Source: Acinetobacter tibetensis (lineage in GTDB: Bacteria; Pseudomonadota; Gammaproteobacteria; Pseudomonadales; Moraxellaceae). Taken from it: a stretch of 64,000 nt of DNA. Location: assembly GCF_023824315.1 (NCBI RefSeq), contig NZ_CP098732.1, positions 1,426,001 to 1,490,000 on the forward strand, written 5' to 3'. Under the pieces are notes generated by a model, which saw only the letters and a program-made list of their open reading frames with translations, was not told where the DNA came from and did not search any database. Made by a program: the position numbers and the translations under genes. This document shows, piece after piece, positions 27,156-36,523 of this stretch (positions within the stretch are counted from its first letter, which is position 1; the number at the start of each line of letters is the position of its first letter).

Positions 27156-28799
27156 ATGAAGACGTTAGTAGAAGCCCATCAAGAATTTAGTCTTGAAAAA
27201 GCAATTCAAGATCATTTAGTTGGAACTCCGCAAGCCCTAAATGCTTATGTTGAATGTTGTGCACGTTATTTAGGACAACATAAAACGGCTTTAATCTGGG
27301 AAGGTAAACAAGGTGAATCACAGCGTTGGAGCTTTGAGCAGTTAAATGAAGCTTCAGGTAAATTGGCAAACTATTTCCTGCAATCTGGAATTCAGGCAGG
27401 TGATTGTATTGCAGGGCTTTTGCCACGAACCCCTGAGCTACTGATTACTGTGTTAGCGACTTGGCGTATTGGTGCAATTTATCAGCCTTTATTTACTGCA
27501 TTTGAGTCTAAGGCAATTGAGCATCGTATTGAGGTTGCTAAAACAAAATTAATAGTCACCAATTCTGAACAACGGTCTAAGCTGAATCATATCCATATTG
27601 CTCAAATTTTGACTGTACATCGTGATAAACACAGCCTTAAAACCGATCCAGATTTCTGGCAAGAACTTAATGCGGAAGATGCAGAATGTCCTGCGGTAAT
27701 GCGGCATTTTGATGATGATTTTTTGATGATGTTTACTTCCGGTACTACAGGTTTGGCGAAATCGGTTCCAGTACCATTACGTGCAATTTTAGCCTTTAAA
27801 GGATATATGACTCATGCTGTAGATTTGCGTGAAGAAGATTCTTTTTGGAATCTGGCAGATCCAGGTTGGGCTTATGGTTTGTATTATGGCATTACAGGTC
27901 CGCTCAGTTTAGGTCATAGCATTATTATGGATGAGCGCGCATTTAATGTAGATCAAGCCATTGAAGTAATTCAAAAACATAAAGTTTCTAATTTGACGGG
28001 TTCACCGACTGCTTTTCGAATGTTCTTTGGATTCAAAGAGAAATTTAATGCGTCAATTAAACAACATTTACGTGTGGTGAGTAGTGCAGGTGAACCACTA
28101 ACGCCAGAAGTGATTCATTGGTTTAACCATGATTTAGACGTCAATATTTATGATCAATATGGCCAAACAGAACTTGGAATGGTCATTGCGAATCATCATG
28201 CATTAGCACATCCGAAAAAAGTGGGTTCTGCGGGCTTTGCCATCCCTGGGCATCGCTTCGCAGTCCTGAATGCACAGCATCAGGAAGTAAAACAGGGAGA
28301 GGTGGGGACTTTGGCAATCGACTGTTCTGAATCCGATTTATTCTGGTTTAAGGGCTATGATGGGCAGAATCGTAAATCTTTTGTAGGGAACTATTATTTG
28401 ACGGGTGATATGGTTCAACTGAATGAGTTCGGTGGTATAGATTTTATTGGTCGTGATGATGATGTAATTACAACGTCAGGCTATCGTGTGGGGCCTTTTG
28501 ATGTGGAAAGTACATTATTAGAGTGTGAGGAAGTTCTAGAGTCTGCTGTGATTGGCAAACCAGATCCAGAGCGTACCGAAATTGTGAAAGCCTTTGTTGT
28601 CTTGAAACCACAATATCAGGCAAATGAACATCTGAATCAAAAACTACAGCAATATGTCCGATCTCGCTTATCGAAACATGCTTATCCAAAAGAAATTGAA
28701 TTTGTAGAAAACCTACCTAAAACATCGAGCGGTAAAATCCAACGTAATCTTTTAAAACAACAAGAGATTGCGTTGCAGCAAATACAACGCGCATGTTAA
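27156..28799 (+). CDS. AMP-binding acyl-CoA synthetase
   Basis: Starting at the ATG at 27156, which has the ribosome site GGAAGAGG, gives 547 residues. The ATP-binding loop MMFTSGTTGLAKS (about residue 192), YDQYGQTELGMV (about 337), YLTGDMV (about 420) and the C-terminal catalytic Lys in PKTSSGKIQRN are present. Its overall type is that of acetyl/medium-chain acyl-CoA synthetases. It would activate the free acid entering the pathway run by the two upstream genes. The in-frame TTG at 27132 is a less likely start. Confidence 0.88.
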   Translation: MKTLVEAHQEFSLEKAIQDHLVGTPQALNAYVECCARYLGQHKTALIWEGKQGESQRWSFEQLNEASGKLANYFLQSGIQAGDCIAGLLPRTPELLITVLATWRIGAIYQPLFTAFESKAIEHRIEVAKTKLIVTNSEQRSKLNHIHIAQILTVHRDKHSLKTDPDFWQELNAEDAECPAVMRHFDDDFLMMFTSGTTGLAKSVPVPLRAILAFKGYMTHAVDLREEDSFWNLADPGWAYGLYYGITGPLSLGHSIIMDERAFNVDQAIEVIQKHKVSNLTGSPTAFRMFFGFKEKFNASIKQHLRVVSSAGEPLTPEVIHWFNHDLDVNIYDQYGQTELGMVIANHHALAHPKKVGSAGFAIPGHRFAVLNAQHQEVKQGEVGTLAIDCSESDLFWFKGYDGQNRKSFVGNYYLTGDMVQLNEFGGIDFIGRDDDVITTSGYRVGPFDVESTLLECEEVLESAVIGKPDPERTEIVKAFVVLKPQYQANEHLNQKLQQYVRSRLSKHAYPKEIEFVENLPKTSSGKIQRNLLKQQEIALQQIQRAC

Positions 28800-28830
28800 T
28801 ACTTTTTAAACTAAGTTAATTTTGCTCTTG

Positions 28831-28851
28831 CGCCCTTCGGGGCGTTTTTTT
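28831..28851 (+). terminator. Terminator after the acyl-CoA catabolic cluster
   Basis: CGCCC, a TTCG tetraloop, GGGCG, then T7. This is a textbook rho-independent terminator. Confidence 0.9.
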
Positions 28852-28916
28852 ATATCAATGACTTTTTTTGGGAATTTAAAAGATATTTTTCATGTGGTTA
28901 AAATTTGTAAAAAGCC

Positions 28917-28944
28917 TTTACAGACAATAAATGAGCGATATAAT
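28917..28944 (+). promoter_or_regulatory. Candidate sigma-70 promoter of the pilus operon
   Basis: TTTACA (28917-28922) and TATAAT (28939-28944) are separated by 16 bp. The start codon of the first pilus gene lies 52 bp downstream of the -10 box. Confidence 0.55.
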
Positions 28945-28995
28945 GCCAAGCATTCTTGTATAACTGTGTCATAAGTCACTTTTTTGGGGTTGTTT

Positions 28996-29466
28996 ATGAA
29001 AAAAATCATTCTTTCTTCAGTTATTGCTACTTTTGCATTTTCTTCTATTGCTGCACATGCTGCAGGGACTGATACAACTCAGTTTCAAGTCAAGATTACT
29101 GTGAATGAATCTTGTAAATTTACTTCTAAAGATGATGTTGAATTTAATGCTGTAGATCGATCAACAAAGATTGGCAGCACAGCAAAAGGTCAATTAAATC
29201 TGACGTGTACATTAAATACACCTTATAAAATTGCTTTAGCAGGTACGGGTGCTATGAGTAATACTAACGGTACTTCAGCAAGTAAAGTGCCGTATAAGCT
29301 ATATCAAGATGCAGCACGTACAACAGAATGGGACACAACAAACTTACTTTCTAAAACTGGTAGTGGTAAAGACCAAACCATTCCTGTCTATGCTAAATTG
29401 GCAGGCGATACGAACGTTGAAGCGGGTAACTATGTAGATACAGTGGTTGCGACTGTAACTTACTAA
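28996..29466 (+). CDS. Spore coat U domain pilin, major subunit (Csu-type)
   Basis: Starting at 28996 gives 156 residues: signal peptide MKKIILSSVIATFAFSSIAA ending near AHAA, then one spore coat protein U domain with the expected Cys pair (ESCKF; LTCTLNT), the PYKLYQDAARTTEW block and C-terminal VVATVTY. Such subunits polymerise by donor-strand exchange into archaic chaperone-usher pili. It is first in a four-gene operon; a good promoter lies upstream. The in-frame TTG four codons upstream is not needed. Confidence 0.9.
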   Translation: MKKIILSSVIATFAFSSIAAHAAGTDTTQFQVKITVNESCKFTSKDDVEFNAVDRSTKIGSTAKGQLNLTCTLNTPYKIALAGTGAMSNTNGTSASKVPYKLYQDAARTTEWDTTNLLSKTGSGKDQTIPVYAKLAGDTNVEAGNYVDTVVATVTY

Positions 29467-29498
29467 GTAGAAGTGCAATAAACAGAGTGACGCAATAT

Positions 29499-30224
29499 AT
29501 GAACAAATTTATTCCAAGTATTTGTGCTGCGATTGTTTCACTTTGTTCATTCAATCTTTCTGCTGCGAGTTTGCAGGTTTCACCTATTTCAGTGACATTT
29601 TCCACAGGTGAAAAAGCCAAAGAGATTTGGTTAACCAATACCAGTGATCAACCGATTCGTGCACAAACACGAGTGCTCAGTTGGACACAAGAAGCAGGAA
29701 AAGACCAGCTAAAGGCTTCAAGAGATTTGGTCGCCAGCCCTTCAATTACTGAAATAAAAGCAGGCGATCGTCAATTGATTCGTGTATTAAGCATGAATGT
29801 GCAGAATACAGCGAAAGAGCAGACTTATCGATTACTGATTGATGAACTTCCGAACTCGAGTCATGATCATCAACAAACTGGATTGCAACTTTTATTGCAA
29901 TATTCTATTCCTGTATTTGTTCAATCGACAGAAATTACACCATCTAAAAGTGGCTTAACTTCACTGAATCAAGTGATCTTTAATTATAATAATCAGAAGC
30001 TTAGTGTTCAGAATAATGGTAAAAGCCATATTCGCTTAAGTGAATTAAATTATATCAACCCAAATGGTGAAAAAATTCCGTTAATTCAGGGTTTGGTAGG
30101 ATATGTTCTGAATGGTCAAACCATGCAGTGGAATATTCCATTTCATACACAAATGCAGCCCAAAGGTAAGTTTGAAGCGCGAATAAATACAGATGGTTTA
30201 GCTCAGACATTACCCATTCCATAA
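29499..30224 (+). CDS. Fimbrial periplasmic chaperone (CsuC-like)
   Basis: 241 residues from the ATG at 29499 (GTG at 29487 is an alternative; neither has a strong ribosome site). Signal peptide ends near NLSAAS; the N-terminal PapD-like domain starts LQVSPISVTFSTGEKAKEIW and contains the conserved Arg/Lys surface for subunit binding; the second domain follows from about residue 135. It binds pilin subunits in the periplasm and delivers them to the usher. Confidence 0.9.
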   Translation: MNKFIPSICAAIVSLCSFNLSAASLQVSPISVTFSTGEKAKEIWLTNTSDQPIRAQTRVLSWTQEAGKDQLKASRDLVASPSITEIKAGDRQLIRVLSMNVQNTAKEQTYRLLIDELPNSSHDHQQTGLQLLLQYSIPVFVQSTEITPSKSGLTSLNQVIFNYNNQKLSVQNNGKSHIRLSELNYINPNGEKIPLIQGLVGYVLNGQTMQWNIPFHTQMQPKGKFEARINTDGLAQTLPIP

Positions 30225-30230
30225 TTGGTG

Positions 30231-32609
30231 ATGAACAAATTTGTTTACCGTCGTGCTCTATGTCGAGCACTGTTATGTACTTCTTCATTATATGTACAAG
30301 CCACTCTGGCAAATGAGATACCTCAGCCTAGTTCCGATGTTGTTGATCAACAAGAACTCTATTTAAGTGTGGTATTGAATCAAGCATCTAGTTCAGTCTA
30401 CGGACATTTTATTCAGACACCGCAAGATTTATTAATTTCTCGAGAAACACTACAGGAATTACAGTTAAGCATTCACGCTGCGGATGCTTTGGGTCACACA
30501 GGTTTTGTTGCTTTATCCCAAATTAAAGGGCTCACTTATCACTATAATTCAGCAGAGCAGCATATTGACTTAACCGTACCTATGGAAGTTTTGCAGGCAA
30601 ATACGACCTCAGGTTATGAGCAAATTCCCCCTGCCAAAGTCAATCCTGCGCAGATTAAGCCAGGTCTATTGTTTAATTATGATCTTTATTCTCAAGCCAC
30701 TGAAGATGTCTGGTCTTTAAGTGGATGGAATGAGTTGCGGTTATTTGGTGTGGGGACAGGGAATATATTCAGTATTTCTGCCAATCATGTTTATACAAAA
30801 ACTAAAACGACCAATGAACTTTCAAGCCAAATTCTAGATACCTATTGGCAAAAAGATTTTGCTGATCAAGCAATTACTTTGACAGTAGGTGATAGCCAAT
30901 CCCGTGCTTTAGAGTGGACACGTTCAACGCGTATTTCGGGAATAAAAATAGCTAAAAATTTCAATTTACAACCTTATCAAGTCACATCACCACTGGAGTC
31001 TTTTAAAGGTTCTGTGCTTGTACCTTCGACAGTCGATTTATTAATTAATGGTATACAACAAAGCACCAGTGATGTGCTTCCTGGGCAATTTGATATACAA
31101 GCATCACCCTCTATAACTGGGGCAGGCAATGCGCAGCTTTTGATTACTGATTTAAATGGTCAGCAGCGCGTCGTGAATTTCTCATTGTTTGGAACTTCGC
31201 AATTGTTGCAAAAAGGCTTATCTGATTGGGAGGTTAATTTAGGGATTAATAAACTTGATTATGCAGTTAAATCATTTAGCTATGGGGATGAACCTGTTGT
31301 CAATGCAACATTGCGACATGGTTTAAGCAATAATACGACTATTGAGAGTCATGCCGAATATTCAAGTGATGTTACTTTGGTGGGATTAGGTATTTTGCAT
31401 CGTTTACCAAATAGTTGGGGTTTAATCAATGGGGCTTATAGCTCTAGTGAATTAAACCAAAAACTGGGGCAATCATATGCTATAGGTTATGAATGGAATA
31501 ATCCTTATGTCAATTTTTCTCTACAGCATCAACAAAGCGATGGAGATTTCGGTGATTTAGCAAGCGCTCTAGGTTATGGTTATGTTAAACAGTCAGATCA
31601 CGCTTTTTTGGGTGTAAATACAGATTATGGTCAATTTGGTGGGAGCTATGTAGCACAAAAAAATCAGAATTCTGAAAATGAATATTTGGTTTTTAACTGG
31701 TCATATTATTTTCCTTCCAAAAAATATTTAACTTTGAATATGACCCGAAATTTAAACGAGCAAGAAAATACCTTTTTTCTGTCTTTAAATATACCGCTAG
31801 ATCGTCAAACCAATGCCACTTTAAATGCGCAACAGGACACAGATCAGAATAAGTTTTCTGCCAATATTCGTAAAACAGCAATACAGAACGAAGATGATTG
31901 GGGTTGGCAGTCGAACCTTGAGTTTAGTGATAACAACAACTATAGCTTGCAAGGGCAGATTCAGCGTGAAACGCAGAGGGGTGAATGGGATGTCGGTTTA
32001 CAAAGCGCTAAGATTAATAACGAAGACTACACCACGGTGGTCGGTTCTGCTCGAGGCAGTTTGGTGATGATGGAGAAGTCAGTGTTCCCAATGCGGCAAT
32101 CGCTTAACTCTTTTGCTGTGGTTTCAACCGACGGTGTTTCGGATATTCCAGTTCGTTTAGAAAATCGAGTGGTAGGTAAAACCAATCGAAAGGGTTTAAT
32201 GCTCATCGATACTTTAAATCCCTATCAACATAATGATATTTCGATTGATACTTTAGATTTACCATTGGAATATAAAATTGAAACTACGCGTATAGATGCA
32301 GTGCCATATAACGCTAGCGGTGTGGTGATTCAATTTCCAATTTACAAAATGCGTGCTGTTCAATTGAGTGCAACTGATTTGCACGGTGTAGCATTAAAAA
32401 TGGGCAGTCGTGTTTGGGTACAAGATACTTTGCCAGATTTGGCATCAACAGAACACACGATTGTGGGGCGTGACGGGATGATTTATCTTGAGAACCCTTC
32501 ATCTCAACAACTCTATGTTGAACAAGATGGAGAGGTTTGTAAGGTGGTTTTACCAGATTTTAGTCAACAATACGGCTTTCTGGATATGGGGAACGTACAA
32601 TGTCGCTAA
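30231..32609 (+). CDS. Outer membrane usher of archaic chaperone-usher pilus (CsuD-like)
   Basis: About 792 residues from the ATG at 30231 (GTG 30228 also possible). The N-terminal segment with LYLSVVLNQASSS leads into the usher N-terminal domain; the barrel and plug region follows (QITLTVGDSQSRALEWTRSTRISGIKI; VTSPLESFKGSVLVPSTVDL); the C-terminal domain carries GSRVWVQDTLPDLASTEHTIVGRDGMIYLE. It exports and assembles the pilus. The gene follows the chaperone stop at once and overlaps the next gene by 10 bp. Confidence 0.92.
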   Translation: MNKFVYRRALCRALLCTSSLYVQATLANEIPQPSSDVVDQQELYLSVVLNQASSSVYGHFIQTPQDLLISRETLQELQLSIHAADALGHTGFVALSQIKGLTYHYNSAEQHIDLTVPMEVLQANTTSGYEQIPPAKVNPAQIKPGLLFNYDLYSQATEDVWSLSGWNELRLFGVGTGNIFSISANHVYTKTKTTNELSSQILDTYWQKDFADQAITLTVGDSQSRALEWTRSTRISGIKIAKNFNLQPYQVTSPLESFKGSVLVPSTVDLLINGIQQSTSDVLPGQFDIQASPSITGAGNAQLLITDLNGQQRVVNFSLFGTSQLLQKGLSDWEVNLGINKLDYAVKSFSYGDEPVVNATLRHGLSNNTTIESHAEYSSDVTLVGLGILHRLPNSWGLINGAYSSSELNQKLGQSYAIGYEWNNPYVNFSLQHQQSDGDFGDLASALGYGYVKQSDHAFLGVNTDYGQFGGSYVAQKNQNSENEYLVFNWSYYFPSKKYLTLNMTRNLNEQENTFFLSLNIPLDRQTNATLNAQQDTDQNKFSANIRKTAIQNEDDWGWQSNLEFSDNNNYSLQGQIQRETQRGEWDVGLQSAKINNEDYTTVVGSARGSLVMMEKSVFPMRQSLNSFAVVSTDGVSDIPVRLENRVVGKTNRKGLMLIDTLNPYQHNDISIDTLDLPLEYKIETTRIDAVPYNASGVVIQFPIYKMRAVQLSATDLHGVALKMGSRVWVQDTLPDLASTEHTIVGRDGMIYLENPSSQQLYVEQDGEVCKVVLPDFSQQYGFLDMGNVQCR

Positions 32610-33613
32610 GTCTTTTCTTTCAAAAAGCAACAATTCGTGCATTTGGTTTATATGGTCTATTTGCTGTCATAATTATTGTTGGTGCGACATTGTTGAGCCC
32701 TTCAGCGCAAGCTGCTTCAGGACGCTGCTGGTTGTCAGGTCCTGCCTTAAATTTTGGTTCCGTTTCGAGTAAAGGCAAAAGTAATTACACCAACTGGCAA
32801 GTAACGTGTAATCAATATGGACATAAACAAACGGTGAATGTTGCATTGTGCCCATATGCAACAGCAGGTGGATTGGGTTTACTCAATAACAGACGCTTGA
32901 TGGTTAATTATTCCACTTGGCCACAGAGTTACTTATCTTATGACCTGTTTTATGATGCTGCTTTAACAAAGCGTATTGATACTAAAGCTGATTTATCAAC
33001 GTTACAGTGCATTTATAAAACCATATCGGTCAATCAAAACAGCAAAGTCTTTGATTTGCCTTTATATGGACGGGTATATTCGGGTCAAAATGTGGCTGCC
33101 GGTAGTTTTAGGAATAATAATGATATTTCGGTCACGTTATTGTATGACTTCAGCGAAGAGAAACAGCCAACTACAGAAGATGTGATGGCAAAACAATCCT
33201 CGAATAAAACTTCAAATAGCCTAAGTGTAACTGCTAACTATGAAAATAGTTGTAACCTTATGACAGCCTCAGATTTAAATTTTGGTCATATTGATGATTT
33301 ATCTAAAGGTATTACGAGTAGTACAACAGTAAATCTGTCTTGCCCACTCAATACAACATGGAAAGTAGGCTTGGACCAAGGTTTAAATTATGATGGTAAA
33401 ACTCGCCGTATGCGAAATGGTGTAGATTACATTGCCTATCAACTCTATCAAGACGTGACTTATAAGCAGCCTTGGAGTAGTACAAATACTTCACAGGGTG
33501 TGGGAACGAATGGAGCACAAACCATTCAGATATATGGAAAAGTTCCACAAAGTACTTCGAGTGTTCCACCGGGTGAATATCAGGACACCATTACAGTAAC
33601 CTTAACCTATTAA
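32600..33613 (+). CDS. Two-domain spore coat U tip adhesin (CsuE-like)
   Basis: 337 residues. A long hydrophobic signal segment ends near SAQAAS. Two spore coat U domains follow, about residues 40-185 (SGRCWLSGPALNFGSVSSKG) and 205-337 (NSCNLMTASDLNFGHIDDL), joined by a Lys/Ser/Thr-rich linker. This two-domain form is that of CsuE, the tip adhesin of Csu pili that binds hydrophobic surfaces. Its ATG lies within the usher's last codons. The stop overlaps the stop of a convergent gene. Confidence 0.9.
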   Translation: MSLSLFFQKATIRAFGLYGLFAVIIIVGATLLSPSAQAASGRCWLSGPALNFGSVSSKGKSNYTNWQVTCNQYGHKQTVNVALCPYATAGGLGLLNNRRLMVNYSTWPQSYLSYDLFYDAALTKRIDTKADLSTLQCIYKTISVNQNSKVFDLPLYGRVYSGQNVAAGSFRNNNDISVTLLYDFSEEKQPTTEDVMAKQSSNKTSNSLSVTANYENSCNLMTASDLNFGHIDDLSKGITSSTTVNLSCPLNTTWKVGLDQGLNYDGKTRRMRNGVDYIAYQLYQDVTYKQPWSSTNTSQGVGTNGAQTIQIYGKVPQSTSSVPPGEYQDTITVTLTY

Positions 33614-33618
33614 TAGGT
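33605..33618. repeat. 14-bp perfect palindrome formed by overlapping convergent stops
   Basis: ACCTATTAATAGGT reads the same on both strands. It holds the TAA of the adhesin gene (33611-33613) and the TAA of the convergent pilin gene (33610-33612). Both proteins end in Thr-Tyr, so similar codons mirrored across the stops create the palindrome. Confidence 0.9.
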
Positions 33619-34089
33619 AATCACAGCAGTGACTTTGTCACTATAAACCCCAGCAGGTACATCTGTATCGGATTGATTTATTGTGCCCCACACTGGCAGG
33701 GTTTGTGTTCTACCTGTACCTATATTGCGATAAGCATTTTGAGTTTCAGCTCCCCAAAGGGTTGTACGATTGGCATCTTGATAAAGGTTGTAAGGAATGC
33801 TCATGTTATTTACCTCTTTTGAGGTCATTTTTCGTTGACTTTGTAATGCAATGTTATAAGGCGTGCCTTGGGTACACGTTACTGCAAGTTGAGTACTTTG
33901 CATATTGGGCTTCGATGTACGATTGACTGTACCAAAATCCAAGTTTGTTCCATTCGCTGTTTTGATATTACACATTTCTTTAATGGTAATGCTGACATTA
34001 AATGAAGTCGAGTCTTGTTGCGCAGCATAAATATAAACAGATGCGGCGGCCAAAGTACATGCGAAAAAGGCAGAATAATACAATTTCAT
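33610..34089 (-). CDS. Spore coat U domain protein, extra pilin subunit
   Basis: 159 residues with signal peptide MKLYYSAFFACTLAAASVYI ending near YAAQ, one spore coat U domain (MCNIKTANGTNLDFGTVNRT; PYNLYQDANRTTLWG) and C-terminal VTAVITY. It is on the opposite strand to the pilus operon, with stops overlapping. It is probably an additional subunit under separate control, or a relocated csuA/csuB relative. It has its own 216-bp upstream region. Confidence 0.88.
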   Translation of the reverse strand: MKLYYSAFFACTLAAASVYIYAAQQDSTSFNVSITIKEMCNIKTANGTNLDFGTVNRTSKPNMQSTQLAVTCTQGTPYNIALQSQRKMTSKEVNNMSIPYNLYQDANRTTLWGAETQNAYRNIGTGRTQTLPVWGTINQSDTDVPAGVYSDKVTAVITY

Positions 34090-34305
34090 AAAGTGCGACT
34101 TTTATACATTTATACGTTTTATTCCAGCATACCTGAAATATATAAATTCGTCTGAAGTTAAATCATGTAACTGTTCATATTCTAACTCAATGGTGCTTAG
34201 TGGATGGAAGAAATCACATATTCAGTGTGATAATACTTAGTCGCCAAAGCCAAGTTATCCCTTATAATCGCCCAGTAGTTATATAAAACTCTCAACGGAA
34301 GAACA

Positions 34306-35094
34306 GTGAACTTGGTATCTGAGAATGATCTGGAATTAACAGACGAAGAAATGCATTTATATAGCCGACAGATCTTGTTGGACGGTTGGGATTTAGAGGC
34401 GCAAGAAAAACTAAAATTAGCCAATGTTCTGATTGTAGGGTGTGGTGGAATTGGCTGTACGGTTGCAGAGTTATTGGCACGTGCAGGGGTCGGTAAAATT
34501 ATCCTAATTGATGCAGACCATATTGAAATGAGTAATTTGCAGCGGCAAATTGCATTTACTCAATTGGATATTGGTTTTTATAAAGCTGAGATTTTGGCGA
34601 AACGTTTAGCTCAAATTAATCCGCATATTCGGGTGGAACATCATGTTGCCAAACTCGATGAAACCAATGCCGTATCATTGATCAGCGAACAAGATTTAGT
34701 GCTCGATGGTTGTGATAATTTCACCACGCGTTATTTGGTTAACCAAATTTGTAAACAGCAGAATGTTGCCTTGATTAGTGCATCTGCCATTGGTTTCCAA
34801 GGACAGTTATTCATGGTGGAGGGGGATTCGGCTTGTTACAACTGTCTGTTCCCTAAAGAGCAGCATGACAATGAAAGTCTACGCTGTGCAGATTCGGGCG
34901 TACTTTCGACTACCCCGAATGTGATGGCCAGTTTACAAGCGCATCATGCTTTATTGTATTTAGGGCTAAACCGTATGCCATTACTGCAAAAACTGTTGCT
35001 CTGGGATGGTTTAAGTATGAAACAACGAATTTTGGCATTTGAGAAAGATCAAAATTGTCCAGACTGTCAGGCAAGATCGTCCTTAAAGTCTTAA
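34306..35094 (+). CDS. ThiF/MoeB/HesA-family adenylyltransferase
   Basis: 262 residues with a GTG start. The ATP-binding IVGCGGIGCTVAELLARAG (about residue 42), the NLQRQ arginine-finger region (about 76), the Asp in VLDGCDNFTTRYLVN (about 133), the two Zn-binding CxxC pairs (CYNC about 180; CPDC about 255) and the Cys in LRCADSGVLST are present. This fits MoeB, which adenylates MoaD for molybdopterin synthesis, or a ThiF-like role in thiamine synthesis. No moa or thi gene adjoins, so the partner is not certain. Confidence 0.85.
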   Translation: MNLVSENDLELTDEEMHLYSRQILLDGWDLEAQEKLKLANVLIVGCGGIGCTVAELLARAGVGKIILIDADHIEMSNLQRQIAFTQLDIGFYKAEILAKRLAQINPHIRVEHHVAKLDETNAVSLISEQDLVLDGCDNFTTRYLVNQICKQQNVALISASAIGFQGQLFMVEGDSACYNCLFPKEQHDNESLRCADSGVLSTTPNVMASLQAHHALLYLGLNRMPLLQKLLLWDGLSMKQRILAFEKDQNCPDCQARSSLKS

Positions 35095-35139
35095 TTTTTT
35101 GTTAAACTCTGCGCTATGCATTTTTAACCAAATTTAAAT

Positions 35140-36441
35140 ATGATGAAAAATAATATCTGGCTAGATGGACTGCGTTCCGTTGCCCGTATGGGGGAAACCG
35201 CAGTTGTTGCGGCAAAGGCGGGCTTTAAATACGCCACTGAGAAGCCCAGTAATGCCAAGCTAATGCGTGAAACCTTTGAAGATTTAGGTTCGACTTATAT
35301 TAAATTAGGTCAGTTTATTGCAAGTACCCCTTCGTTATTTCCGCGTGAATTTGTCGAGGAATTTCAAGGCTGTCTAGATCAGACACCGTCCTTACCGTTT
35401 AGTTATGTTCAACAGGTTTTGGCTTCTGAGTTTGCTGGTCGTAATTTAGATGAAATCTTTGCTTCAATTGAGGAAAAGCCACTAGCTTCAGCATCAATTG
35501 CGCAAGTACATGCTGCAAAGTTGGTCACAGGGGAAGATGTTGTGCTCAAGATTCAAAAACCGGGTGTAGAAACGATTCTATATACCGACTTGAATGTATT
35601 GCATTGGGCGACCAAAATTTTAGAAAAGGCAGTACCCAAAGTTAAATTTGCTTCGTTAGCAGACATTGTTGATGAAATTAAAACGCGGATGGTGCGCGAA
35701 GTTGACTTTATTGAAGAAGCGCAAAATATTGATGATTTTGTCAATTATCTAAATGCGACCAATAACAAAGCGGCAACTGCACCAAAGGTTTATCATCAAT
35801 TTTCAACCCGCCGTGTCTTGACGATGCAACGTTTATTTGGCGTCCCTTTGACAGATTTTGAAGTGGTAAAAAAATACTCTAAAGATCCATCGCAAGTGCT
35901 TATTACAGCAATGAACACTTGGTTTGGTAGTCTCATGATGTGTAATAGCTTCCATGCGGATTTGCATGCAGGTAATTTAATGCTGCTTGAAGATGGGCGT
36001 ATTGGTTTTATTGATTTTGGTATTGTGGGGCAATTAAAACCTGAGGTTTGGACAGCCTGTATGGCATTTATGGATGCACTACAAAGAACAAACTATACGC
36101 TGATGGCTGAAAGTATGCTTGGAATGGGTATGACAGATGTCGCTATTGATACTCAGGTTTTAGCTGCAGATTTAGAGCGCTTGTTTAGTGGTGTGTTATT
36201 GGCAGACCCACACGAAATTTTGAGTTCTAATCCTGCGGACTTAAATGACATTATGATGGACATGGTTGCTGTTGGTGAGCGTCATGGTATTCGCTTCCCG
36301 CGTGATTTTGCCTTATTGTTCAAACAAATGCTGTATTTCGATCGATTTATGCGCGTCCTAGCACCTTATACCGATATTTATGCAGACCAGCGTTTGCAAA
36401 TGGTGCAAACTATTGATCCAAGTTTGATGTTGAAAAATTAA
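35140..36441 (+). CDS. ABC1/UbiB-family atypical kinase
   Basis: 433 residues. The family's KxGQ motif is in STYIKLGQFIAS (about residue 51), the Ala-rich loop in ASASIAQVHAAKL (about 117), the nucleotide-binding Lys in VVLKIQKP, and the catalytic segments in FHADLHAGNLML (about 273) and IGFIDFGIVGQL (about 289). The family aids ubiquinone biosynthesis and other lipid functions. It lacks the C-terminal transmembrane helices typical of E. coli UbiB, so it may be a paralogue rather than UbiB itself. Confidence 0.85.
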   Translation: MMKNNIWLDGLRSVARMGETAVVAAKAGFKYATEKPSNAKLMRETFEDLGSTYIKLGQFIASTPSLFPREFVEEFQGCLDQTPSLPFSYVQQVLASEFAGRNLDEIFASIEEKPLASASIAQVHAAKLVTGEDVVLKIQKPGVETILYTDLNVLHWATKILEKAVPKVKFASLADIVDEIKTRMVREVDFIEEAQNIDDFVNYLNATNNKAATAPKVYHQFSTRRVLTMQRLFGVPLTDFEVVKKYSKDPSQVLITAMNTWFGSLMMCNSFHADLHAGNLMLLEDGRIGFIDFGIVGQLKPEVWTACMAFMDALQRTNYTLMAESMLGMGMTDVAIDTQVLAADLERLFSGVLLADPHEILSSNPADLNDIMMDMVAVGERHGIRFPRDFALLFKQMLYFDRFMRVLAPYTDIYADQRLQMVQTIDPSLMLKN

Positions 36442-36523
36442 TATTCAAATTTCTACTCTGCTATTCATGGTTAAAATGCAATGTGCCTAAGCCATGAATA
36501 GTTTGAAATTTAAGGATCATATT

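Noticed and set aside
28921..28932. Third copy of the CAGACAATAAA word seen in the hairpin elements
   Set aside because: No CCCC/GGGG or GTATAG/CTATAC stems follow, so the match is taken as chance.
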